Shown: positions 1 through 5,299 of the stretch, in pieces
Layout of the letters: each line of letters begins with the position of its first letter
How positions within the stretch are numbered: position 1 is the first letter of the stretch
Assembly: GCA_021157815.1 (NCBI GenBank)
Contig: JAGGVT010000109.1
Location: 1 to 5,299, forward strand
Length of the DNA: 5,299 bases
Origin: a bacterium
GTDB lineage: Bacteria; JAJVIF01; JAGGVT01
Direction: 5' to 3'
The notes under the pieces: model-generated
Told to the model about the DNA's origin: nothing
The model's input: only the letters and a program-made list of their open reading frames with translations
Databases searched by the model: none
Made by a program: the position numbers and the translations under genes

Positions 1-15
1 ATCAAGTATATTCAA

Positions 16-90
16 TGTCATTCCGGGCTTGACCCGGAATCCATCTTCAAGCCTGGAAGACGTGGATTCTGAATCAAGTTCAGAATGACA
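16..90. repeat. Dispersed palindromic element, two hairpin arms around a central hairpin
   Basis: The arms 16-43 and 63-90 are inverted copies matching at 22 of 28 positions; they begin with TGTCATTC and end with AATCCA. Each arm is also a hairpin: ATTCCGGG/CCCGGAAT (20-27 with 33-40, loop CTTGA) and ATTCTGAA/TTCAGAAT (66-73 with 79-86, loop TCAAG). The two loops are perfectly complementary. The centre holds a third small stem, TCTTC (44-48) with GAAGA (56-60). From memory, elements starting TGTCATTCCGGGCTTGACC are dispersed, high-copy palindromes in many unrelated bacterial genomes; no search could be run here. There is no coding capacity, and no clear target-site duplication was seen. Confidence 0.8.
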
Positions 91-110
91 ATTTGCCATC
101 TTTGAGTGAA

Positions 111-150
111 GATAAAATTAAAACAGGGTTTTTCAACAGCCCAATCCTGT
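111..150 (-). terminator. Possible weak terminator downstream of the lipoprotein gene
   Basis: Read on the minus strand, ACAGG (150-146) pairs with CCTGT (127-123) across an 18-base loop, and TTTAATTTTATC follows. The T-rich tail is right for an intrinsic terminator, but the stem is short and the loop long. An alternative GGG/CCC pairing uses the same bases. It lies about 115 bases beyond the stop at 265, after the larger hairpin at 168-220. No stronger candidate was seen for this gene. Confidence 0.25.
129..142 (-). repeat. GGGCTGTTGAAAAA motif, copy 1
   Basis: The minus strand reads GGGCTGTTGAAAAA. The same core occurs at 2506-2518 on the plus strand and, as GGGACTGTTGAAAAA, at 2850-2864 on the minus strand. 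Both of those lie inside the proposed mobile element, so this copy suggests that the downstream spacer also contains related repeat debris. Confidence 0.6.
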
Positions 151-167
151 CTGTATCTTTTGAGCTT

Positions 168-220
168 TCCTGCCTGCATCTATTCACATCTTAAGTTACG
201 GCTCAAGATTGCAGGCAGGA
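168..220 (-). repeat. Structured hairpin element in the 3' spacer of the lipoprotein gene
   Basis: TCCTGCCTGCA (168-178) and TGCAGGCAGGA (210-220) form a perfect 11-bp inverted repeat. Inside it, on the minus strand, ATCTTGAG and CTTAAGAT (209-202 and 195-188) form a second stem with a CCGTAA loop and a single G-T wobble. On the plus strand that position is an A-C mismatch, so the RNA made with the lipoprotein gene folds better. A 9-base one-sided internal loop (179-187) separates the stems. No T-tract follows on either strand, so it is not a classic terminator. It could stabilise the mRNA 3' end or be a REP-like repeat; the sequence alone does not decide. Confidence 0.65.
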
Positions 221-264
221 TGCCCGTAGCACAACCGCACCACAACAACTCATACTTTCTTCCG

Positions 265-2331
265 CTAATCCTCAACCAGCACCGCATTGCGGCGTCCAAT
301 GTCATGATTCGTGCCGTCAAGGTACGCCCAGACCATGTGCAGATGCCCGTCATCCGCATCAATTAACATGTCCGGATCGCGATTGGATGACCCTACAGGG
401 CTGACAAGTTCAGGCTCACTGAATGTGATTCCGCTATCGAAACTTGATATGAGAAATAGCTCATTGTTGGTTTCGTATGATACGGTAACCACATCAAGCC
501 CAAGCGGATGGCCATAACCAATAGTCGCGTCATTGAAAGGTACTACCTGCTCGCGGACTACTACCTCGACTGGATTATCAAACGAATCATCATCGGATGT
601 GTAAACGAGCTGGTAACCCTCGCTTCCTGATACTCTTCGCGTATAGACTATATGGCAGATATTGCCGGGTTCGACATGAAGCGATGGGTCTCTCACTTCA
701 ACGTAATTTGCGGTGCCATCGAACACGACTGTTGAATCATCCCACGTGTTGGCGGGATCAAAATCAGTGTTACGGCACAAGCTGATTACTTTTTTATCCG
801 TGCTGAATACCGCGAGGAAAATATCCTCACCGTCACCCAAATCGATTGACCGCACATGGCTGAGAATGTTTCCGCTGGTTATTGTGTACTCAGGGTATGA
901 CCACCAGTTTTCATCACCGGTGAACAGTTGATTCGGGGAATGTTTTATGGTTACTGCGGACGATGAATCAGACAGGCAGTAAACCCAGCCGTGAATATCC
1001 ACAACAACTTCCATGTTATATGTTGGACGTCCTGCGCTGAAACCTCGATGCATCGCGCCGGGAACAAGGGGAGCGATATATCCTAAATTACTCTGCCAGG
1101 AATAGGTTCCGTACGAGACAGATGTTGCGGATGGGAAAATTTTGCATTTATCCGTAGCCCAACCGGTGGAACCGCCATATTCGGGCATGCCCAGATATGT
1201 ATATGTTGCGCCGTCATCCGAACTTCGATATTTGGCTGAGAGAAAGGAAAGTCCGGGATTCAAATCAAGAATGTCATTTGCAGCGAGCATCATCCCAAGA
1301 TTACCGTCGTATTCCTCACAGAGAGCAGGGGAGAGAACATCGAAATCCTCCGATGGCGGGTTCATCGGAGGCGCTGGTGTTACGAAAGTCAGGAAATCAT
1401 CAAACTCCCAGTGATAACCGCCTGCTGATTCACTGATTGTGATTTCAACGTAATTATAGATGCTGATGTTTTGCGGATTAGGGCTTAGAGCCATCATCAG
1501 CTGATTGTAATCACCAACGGCTGCGCCCTCCGTATTGGATATTTCCACCTCGTAATAACCGTGATTCAACGGGTCTTCCTGCAGCTGGACAGGCGCCCCG
1601 GTAAACGGTATTGAATTAAGGAATACTCCGGAGACATTATCCTGATGATCATCAACCTTGCATCTGATTGTTGCCAAACCGCCATCCTCGGTAAGTTCTC
1701 CGGTTTGGATCATATCACTTATTTCGTACGGCTCGGGAGTCTGGCCGGGCAGATGCGCTGTAATCGCGTAATTGACCGCTGCGCCTGCTCCCGGAGGGAA
1801 ATCAAGAAACAGCATTTCCGTGTCAATTCCACCGGGGCCAAGTGGAAACGCGCGATCAGGGTCCTCTTTCATGAAAGCGGTAAACGGAAATACATCTGAA
1901 ATTGGAGTTCCCAGAAAATCGGTGTAGCTGTCCGGATTGAGAACGGTTTTACCAAACATGTTAAGGTATTCGACGCGCAGGTCATACGCCTGGATTGCAA
2001 GCGGATTTTCCAGTGTCAGTTCAATTTCAAGAACCGTTCCTACAACATCAACGATGGCGAATCTGAAGCAACCGCCCGGGCACTTGTCCGGCAAAAATCC
2101 GGTGATGTCATACATATATTCCATTTGCCTGTTGTCGTTTTGGCTGATTGTCATGGTGTCCAGGTCAATCTCAAATGTGCCGGAATAGAGCAGGTTGGTT
2201 TCATCGGCGATGTAATCCGTTTGAGGCATGTTCACGTTGTCAGGCTGTACGGGAATTGCGGATGAACCGGAACATCCGGCAGACAAAATTAGCAGTGAAG
2301 ATATAGTAATAACTAATGTCAAATATCGCAT
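265..2331 (-). CDS. Surface lipoprotein with beta-sandwich modules and a sialidase-like Asp-box beta-propeller
   Basis: This is a complete 688-residue reading frame. It starts at ATG (2331-2329) behind AGGAG and ends in TAG. Residues 1-20 form a lipoprotein signal: a hydrophobic stretch LTLVITISSLLILSAG, then Cys20. Position -3 is Ser, not the usual Leu, so the lipobox is slightly off consensus. Ser follows the Cys, which in diderms is compatible with outer-membrane sorting. Residues about 45-300 look like all-beta sandwich modules, with a CPGGC motif at 84-88 and a module at about 220-282 that recurs in the upstream gene. Residues about 340-688 resemble a sialidase-type propeller. They carry Asp-boxes SSDDGATY (370-377) and SFDSGITF (630-637), a degenerate one near 579-584, and repeated DP-x-L...H-x-V strands (548-563, 652-668). 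No sialidase Arg triad or FRIP motif was recognised, so a binding or structural role fits better than hydrolase. No specific function can be named. A terminator separates it from the upstream gene, so it is probably monocistronic. Confidence 0.92.
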   Translation of the reverse strand: MRYLTLVITISSLLILSAGCSGSSAIPVQPDNVNMPQTDYIADETNLLYSGTFEIDLDTMTISQNDNRQMEYMYDITGFLPDKCPGGCFRFAIVDVVGTVLEIELTLENPLAIQAYDLRVEYLNMFGKTVLNPDSYTDFLGTPISDVFPFTAFMKEDPDRAFPLGPGGIDTEMLFLDFPPGAGAAVNYAITAHLPGQTPEPYEISDMIQTGELTEDGGLATIRCKVDDHQDNVSGVFLNSIPFTGAPVQLQEDPLNHGYYEVEISNTEGAAVGDYNQLMMALSPNPQNISIYNYVEITISESAGGYHWEFDDFLTFVTPAPPMNPPSEDFDVLSPALCEEYDGNLGMMLAANDILDLNPGLSFLSAKYRSSDDGATYTYLGMPEYGGSTGWATDKCKIFPSATSVSYGTYSWQSNLGYIAPLVPGAMHRGFSAGRPTYNMEVVVDIHGWVYCLSDSSSAVTIKHSPNQLFTGDENWWSYPEYTITSGNILSHVRSIDLGDGEDIFLAVFSTDKKVISLCRNTDFDPANTWDDSTVVFDGTANYVEVRDPSLHVEPGNICHIVYTRRVSGSEGYQLVYTSDDDSFDNPVEVVVREQVVPFNDATIGYGHPLGLDVVTVSYETNNELFLISSFDSGITFSEPELVSPVGSSNRDPDMLIDADDGHLHMVWAYLDGTNHDIGRRNAVLVED

Positions 2332-2341
2332 AATTTTAACT

Positions 2342-2346
2342 CTCCT
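2342..2346 (-). promoter_or_regulatory. Ribosome binding site of the lipoprotein gene
   Basis: The minus strand reads AGGAG, ten bases before the ATG at 2331. It supports this start, which also places the hydrophobic signal peptide at the N-terminus. Confidence 0.8.
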
Positions 2347-2369
2347 GTAAAATGTTTTTAACGGTTTTC

Positions 2370-2398
2370 ATTTTATCAAATAGGCATATATATTACTA
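2370..2398 (-). promoter_or_regulatory. Candidate extended -10 promoter for the lipoprotein gene
   Basis: On the minus strand, TAAAAT (2375-2370; 5 of 6 to TATAAT) is preceded by TGA, an extended -10 TGn. A weak TAGTAA -35 box (2398-2393; 3 of 6) lies 17 bases upstream. The predicted start near 2363 gives a leader of about 30 bases that includes the AGGAG site. The region is AT-rich, so chance matches are likely; the extended -10 and the good position are the main support. Confidence 0.4.
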
Positions 2399-2427
2399 CT
2401 GTGAATATTTAGCCCGGGAGATTCGGC

Positions 2428-2504
2428 ACCCTTGCCGGAAAGTAGGATGCATCAGCACCCCTATTTGGAAAACGGGGGGGCTTATGCTCCCTACCGGCAA
2501 GGGT
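2428..2504. repeat. Long interrupted hairpin at the left end of the element
   Basis: ACCCTTGCCGG (2428-2438) pairs perfectly with CCGGCAAGGGT (2494-2504). Pairing can continue inward through TAGG/CCTA (2443-2446 with 2490-2493), GCAT/ATGC (2449-2452 with 2484-2487) and CCCC with the G7 run (2458-2461 with 2474-2480). The left base also forms a local CGGCA-CCCT-TGCCG hairpin (2424-2437). The right inverted end has no equivalent insert, so this hairpin may be a separate insertion. Confidence 0.7.
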
Positions 2505-2505
2505 A

Positions 2506-2518
2506 GGGCTGTTGAAAA
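2506..2518 (+). repeat. GGGCTGTTGAAAA motif, copy 2
   Basis: The plus strand reads GGGCTGTTGAAAA directly after the hairpin 2428-2504. It is inverted relative to the copy at 2850-2864, matching the inverted ends of the element. Confidence 0.6.
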
Positions 2519-2533
2519 GGGTGTATTTTTACC

Positions 2534-2578
2534 GGTGTCAGACACCTTGATAATGGTATTGTCAAGGTGTCTGACACC
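2534..2578. repeat. Near-perfect inverted repeat built on GGTGTCTGACACC
   Basis: GGTGTCAGACACCTTGA (2534-2550) is the exact reverse complement of TCAAGGTGTCTGACACC (2562-2578). On the plus strand the stem continues through a T-G wobble and AAT/ATT to a GGT triloop (2555-2557), giving 21 base pairs with three loop bases. Each arm contains its own 13-base palindrome. No T-tract follows on either strand, so it is not an intrinsic terminator. From memory, GTGTCAGACACC palindromes recur near REP-associated Y1 transposase loci in other bacteria; that link was not checked here. Confidence 0.85.
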
Positions 2579-2697
2579 TATATCCCAAGTAAATTTCAAA
2601 TGCCATATACAGTAAAAATTGTCTACCAGTCTGTTCATGCCCCACAGCATCATTGTGCAATTTATATGAAAGAGTCCGACCCCCTACATTAGGAGAC

Positions 2698-2714
2698 TCA
2701 AGGTGTCTGACACC
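2698..2714 (+). repeat. Third copy of the 17-base TCAAGGTGTCTGACACC repeat
   Basis: The sequence is identical over 17 bases to 2562-2578, in direct orientation, 136 bases further on. A related palindromic core, AAGAGTCCGACCCC (2670-2683), lies just upstream and shares the GTCYGAC centre. The T-rich GACTTTTCTT that follows could suggest a terminator, but there is no plus-strand gene for it to end. Confidence 0.75.
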
Positions 2715-2751
2715 GACTTTTCTTAAAAAATATGAATCCCGATTTTACCGA

Positions 2752-2819
2752 AATTTACGGAAAAAACGGATTCAAATCGAACACGATATGGAACCGTTTC
2801 TCAATCCCTTCCGTAAATT
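2752..2819. repeat. Three-tier stem structure inside the element
   Basis: AATTTACGGAA (2752-2762) and TTCCGTAAATT (2809-2819) pair perfectly over 11 bp. Inside, AAACGG-(A)-TTC (2764-2773) pairs with GAACCGTTT (2791-2799) with one bulged A. At the tip, ATCG (2776-2779) pairs with CGAT (2784-2787) around an AACA loop. A competing stem joins TGAATCC (2733-2739) to GGATTCA (2768-2774). No coding sense was found here. A folded single-strand transposition substrate or a structured RNA would both fit. Confidence 0.65.
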
Positions 2820-2849
2820 AGTGCCAAGTATCAATTTACAATTTGATGC

Positions 2850-2864
2850 TTTTTCAACAGTCCC
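2850..2864 (-). repeat. GGGACTGTTGAAAAA motif, copy 3
   Basis: The minus strand reads GGGACTGTTGAAAAA. It shares its first G with the inner edge of the right terminal repeat and is inverted relative to copy 2. Confidence 0.6.
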
Positions 2865-2910
2865 AAGGATGCCGACACTCCCGGGAGGGGGGATTCTTAA
2901 TGTATAAATG

Positions 2911-2935
2911 AAAAAGTAGAGGGTTAAAACCCTCT
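2911..2935 (-). terminator. Intrinsic terminator of the beta-helix gene
   Basis: On the minus strand AGAGGG (2935-2930) pairs with CCCTCT (2923-2918) around TTTTAA, with a possible seventh T-A pair. ACTTTTTCATTT follows. The structure starts about 32 bases after the TAA at 2970-2968. It separates the beta-helix gene from the mobile element and the lipoprotein gene. Confidence 0.8.
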
Positions 2936-2967
2936 GCTATCTTATATGTCAATCTTCTAATTAACGA

Positions 2968-5299
2968 TTAATCCTCGAAATTCCAGTCGCCGCCGGGACC
3001 GCCGTAGCAGCCGATGTCGTTCTGGGAGCCGTCATAGTCATTGTAAGCAGCATCAGGATCACCAGCATCAATACACGGTGAACTCGCCTGCAGATGATGT
3101 CCATTTTCATATAGCGGGTCTAAACCGTAATCATCCAGAGGATCGCCCGGATTGATGCAGTTCGCGCCTTCGGTTATATCACCGTAGAAACGATAATCAC
3201 TATAGTATTCCAGATAAATAGGATTACCCCAGAGTTTCAGAATGTTCCAAACATTGCAATAATCAGCAACCGGACTTGTATTCCCACTGCCGATTATACC
3301 CCTGGAACAACCATTAATAAAATCGAACGCGGAACCAAATAGATTTGAAATAACAGTATTAATGATCTGGGGCGAGATGCTGTTTGCAATATGAACTCCT
3401 CTTACATTGGCTGGAGCAGTACAATTACCTAATGTACACCATTCAATCTGATCAACTGTGTTATTTGCAACTACAATACTATCACATTCGGCAGCGTATA
3501 TTGCCGTAACAGTACCAAAGTCAGCCGGAATAGAGCTGTCGCAGAAAATGATATTATTCACTTTTGCGTTATCACAATTGCTAAGATAAATACCGTAGCC
3601 GGGTTTCCATCCTTGATACTCAGTCTCAGCCAGATGGTCATGAAAGTAGATGTGGGATATTTGCACATTGTCTGAATTCTCGAAGTGTATTATGCGCACC
3701 TGTTCATGCCAACCACCAGTATTACCATGCTCAGGCCCTCTTATATGATCAAACTCAAACCCGTCGATTTTCATGCCGGTTGCACCATCACCGAAAAAAC
3801 ATTCTGACATATACCAGCTTGAACCAACGTCCCGTCCTGATGGGCGATAATTGCGCATTGCAGGTGGAATTGAGTTTGAGTCATTAAGGCTGTAACCCTG
3901 AATGTGAAACCCGGTATGAGCTGATGTTAAATCAACTCGCTCCGGGTAATTCAGTTGACCACTACTGCCATCATCACCGCGAATCAGGAGAGTGGTTTCC
4001 GCGGGCGTTGTTACGCCAGCTACGCCATTGGCTATTGTGTCGAACGGATTAAAAGCATCTCCGGGACCAGCGCCCGTTCCGATTGCGCTGTCAACATAAA
4101 CGCCGGTTTTAAGAACTATTCCATCAACAAATGTAAATGTCGTAGAGTCACTGCCATTAATTCTAAGCACGGGATAATACGTTCCCAGAGCGGTTCCCGC
4201 CGGATAACCGGCAGTGTAAACCGGATAAGTCAGACCCTCGACTTCGTATGTGCCGTCGCCATCGATATCCCAATCGAACGTTAATGCATCAATTGAGCAG
4301 GAGGCATCGAAATCAATCAGCCATTCGGTCGGAACCGGATTATCAGCTGTGCCGTCAGGACCAATGCCATCAAAGTATTTGTGAATATCAACCGTAAAAC
4401 ACGCCTCGCCAGCCGCGCCCTCAACCGATGCCGTGAATAGCTGGAATGTAGCGAATTCAGGCAAATTGAAGTGTTCGAGCAGAATTCCATCGGGTGAGTC
4501 GATTATAAAATCCCTGTCTCCAATCGACCCCACAGCCCGCTCATCGGTTACTTTCACAAGCCCGAAATAATCGCCCTCTTCAAGCAGATTCTCATTTGCG
4601 ATTGCGAACGTGTAAACCAGAGGATCATCGGGAGTTCCCGCACCGCTGTCCTCAGTTGTAACCGATTGAAGAGCGCTGTTCATGCCGGGAATCTCGACTG
4701 AAACGTTTGAGACCTCTGATGCGGCATAGATATCAGTCGGATTTACCAGTTCAGAATCGACATTCGCGCCAATCTGCCAGTCGTAAACCTCAACTACGAC
4801 ATCCCGAGTCGTTATGCCATCACCCGCGGGCCAGGATTCAGCCGGTGGAGTAACATCCACTTTCCATGCTGCTTTGCGGTTGAACTCGGGGTTGTAATAT
4901 TCGGGAATAAGCCTGTCCGGTTTTTTTGCGCTCCAGCCATAACCCATGGTTAAATACAGATCAAAATTCAAATCACCGGATGCCAGGTTGAAAGTGGCAT
5001 CGAATTCAATGTCTTTCATTCCCATCTCGAATTTATTGTATGAGCTTGTTCCACCGATGCTGTCATCAATAATAAGGAAATATGGGAGAGCCGCGCTATC
5101 CTCGATTACTTCATTTAGTTCAGTAGTGTAGCCGTCAGTGCCAACGCAGAAACCAGTGTATGCGCTTGCACTAGTCTGGCTGTAGGTTGATGCGACAGCT
5201 TCCTGCGGCGCGATTACCATCGCGAGGTCGAATACATCCAAATCAAGGCGATTTATCGCTGTTGGCGGTTTTAGAATATCGCCTTTTTCAAATGGATGG
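2968..5299 (-). CDS. Large secreted PKD and parallel beta-helix protein, 5' end cut by the window
   Basis: The frame stays open to the right edge, giving 776 visible codons; the true start and any signal peptide lie outside. A TTG at 5241 in this frame is internal, since coding sense continues upstream (HPFEKGDILKPPTAINRLD). Counting from that TTG as residue 1, residues about 65-280 are beta-sandwich-like and include EVYDWQ (151-156) and the AIANENLLEEGDYFGL block (213-228) shared with the lipoprotein. Residues about 305-376 are PKD-like, with FDWDIDGDGTYE at 322-333 as a probable calcium-type loop. From 381 (VYVDSAIGTG...FNPFDTIANGV) to about 680 is a right-handed parallel beta-helix with recurring coils such as MKIDGFEFDHI, NVQISHIYFHD, AKVNNIIF and IVVANNTVD. 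The end, SPCIDAGDPDAAYNDYDGSQ then NDIGCYGGPGG (721-751), is a familiar tail of such proteins. No sorting anchor follows. Beta-helices include pectate-lyase-like enzymes and adhesins; no catalytic site was recognised, so the substrate is unknown. Confidence 0.92.
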   Translation of the reverse strand, partial: HPFEKGDILKPPTAINRLDLDVFDLAMVIAPQEAVASTYSQTSASAYTGFCVGTDGYTTELNEVIEDSAALPYFLIIDDSIGGTSSYNKFEMGMKDIEFDATFNLASGDLNFDLYLTMGYGWSAKKPDRLIPEYYNPEFNRKAAWKVDVTPPAESWPAGDGITTRDVVVEVYDWQIGANVDSELVNPTDIYAASEVSNVSVEIPGMNSALQSVTTEDSGAGTPDDPLVYTFAIANENLLEEGDYFGLVKVTDERAVGSIGDRDFIIDSPDGILLEHFNLPEFATFQLFTASVEGAAGEACFTVDIHKYFDGIGPDGTADNPVPTEWLIDFDASCSIDALTFDWDIDGDGTYEVEGLTYPVYTAGYPAGTALGTYYPVLRINGSDSTTFTFVDGIVLKTGVYVDSAIGTGAGPGDAFNPFDTIANGVAGVTTPAETTLLIRGDDGSSGQLNYPERVDLTSAHTGFHIQGYSLNDSNSIPPAMRNYRPSGRDVGSSWYMSECFFGDGATGMKIDGFEFDHIRGPEHGNTGGWHEQVRIIHFENSDNVQISHIYFHDHLAETEYQGWKPGYGIYLSNCDNAKVNNIIFCDSSIPADFGTVTAIYAAECDSIVVANNTVDQIEWCTLGNCTAPANVRGVHIANSISPQIINTVISNLFGSAFDFINGCSRGIIGSGNTSPVADYCNVWNILKLWGNPIYLEYYSDYRFYGDITEGANCINPGDPLDDYGLDPLYENGHHLQASSPCIDAGDPDAAYNDYDGSQNDIGCYGGPGGDWNFED

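Larger units (their letters stand above)
2413..2885. mobile_element. Non-coding MITE-like element bounded by imperfect terminal inverted repeats
   Basis: The left end (2413-2434) reads CCCGGGAG, two bases, TCGGCA, one base, CCTTG. The right end (2885-2864, minus strand) has the same three blocks with the same spacing, so 19 of 22 positions match. Just inside each end lies an inverted GGG(A)CTGTTGAAAA motif (2506-2518 and 2850-2864). Between them are three large hairpins and extra GGTGTCTGACACC copies, but no believable transposase or other gene. AG flanks both ends (2411-2412, 2886-2887), but this could come from the CTCCCGGGAG palindrome and is not proof of a target duplication. It could be one 473-bp element moved in trans, or nested REP-like and MITE insertions. 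This block accounts for most of the gene-free spacer 2332-2967. Confidence 0.55.

Noticed and set aside
265-2331. Annotation of the lipoprotein as an active sialidase
   Set aside because: Only Asp-box repeats support it; no catalytic residues or FRIP motif could be identified, and Asp-boxes occur in many non-enzymatic propellers.
2534-2578. The strong stem as an intrinsic terminator
   Set aside because: No T-run follows the stem on either strand, and the terminator at 2911-2935 already serves the upstream gene.
2396-2653. An 85-codon minus-strand frame in the spacer
   Set aside because: It runs through the inverted repeats and the CCGG hairpin, has no ribosome binding site and resembles no known protein; its reading follows from the palindromes.
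2534-2714. GGTGTCTGACACC copies as a CRISPR array
   Set aside because: There are only three copies, in mixed orientation, with unequal spacing and no cas gene.
2653-2907. An 84-codon plus-strand frame that could be a remnant transposase
   Set aside because: It crosses the GGTGTCTGACACC copy, the three-tier stem and the right terminal repeat, and shows no transposase motif.
3955-4284. A 109-codon plus-strand frame opposite the beta-helix gene
   Set aside because: It lies antisense to well-supported PKD and beta-helix coding sequence and has no features of its own.
5239-5241. TTG at 5241 as the start of the beta-helix gene
   Set aside because: The frame stays open and protein-like to the window edge, and no signal peptide follows the TTG, so the true start lies outside.
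265-5299. The two genes as one operon
   Set aside because: A convincing terminator and a 636-base repeat-filled spacer separate them, and a candidate promoter lies directly before the downstream gene.

Overview
The window looks like chromosomal DNA of an uncultured Gram-negative-type bacterium. It has two long bacterial reading frames, an AGGAG ribosome binding site, a lipoprotein signal and an intrinsic terminator. The moderate base composition, the secreted beta-rich proteins and the repeat-laden spacers resemble environmental or metagenome-derived genomes, but nothing here fixes the phylum.

Both genes lie on the minus strand, so transcription runs from high to low coordinates. At the right edge (2968-5299) is a large gene cut by the window boundary. 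It encodes an extracellular-type protein: an N-terminal beta-sandwich region, a PKD-like domain with a DxDxDGDG loop, a right-handed parallel beta-helix, and a closing SPCIDAGDP...YDGSQNDIGCYGG tail. An intrinsic terminator follows about 30 bases after its stop. Further downstream (265-2331) is a complete 688-residue lipoprotein with beta-sandwich modules and a sialidase-like beta-propeller carrying two good Asp-boxes. The two proteins share a recognisable module (Y-x3-I-x-N-x6-GDY-x2-L), so they probably belong to one family of modular envelope proteins. The terminator and a 636-bp spacer indicate separate transcripts.

The spacer 2332-2967 holds no credible gene. Most of it (2413-2885) is bracketed by 22-bp imperfect inverted repeats (19/22 matching) and is packed with nested hairpins. 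These include a 17-bp perfect inverted repeat built on GGTGTCTGACACC, a third copy of the same 17-mer, a 68-base multi-stem structure, and an inverted pair of GGG(A)CTGTTGAAAAA motifs. It reads as a non-coding MITE- or REP-like mobile element, or a nest of several. A plausible extended -10 promoter for the lipoprotein gene lies just outside it.

The spacer downstream of the lipoprotein gene (1-264) holds a second kind of dispersed palindromic element (16-90). Its two arms differ by transitions that preserve the hairpin within each arm. It also holds a structured hairpin (168-220) and another GGGCTGTTGAAAAA motif. No RNA gene, CRISPR array, tRNA or transposase gene was found. The most unusual content is the repeat architecture, not a new enzyme system.
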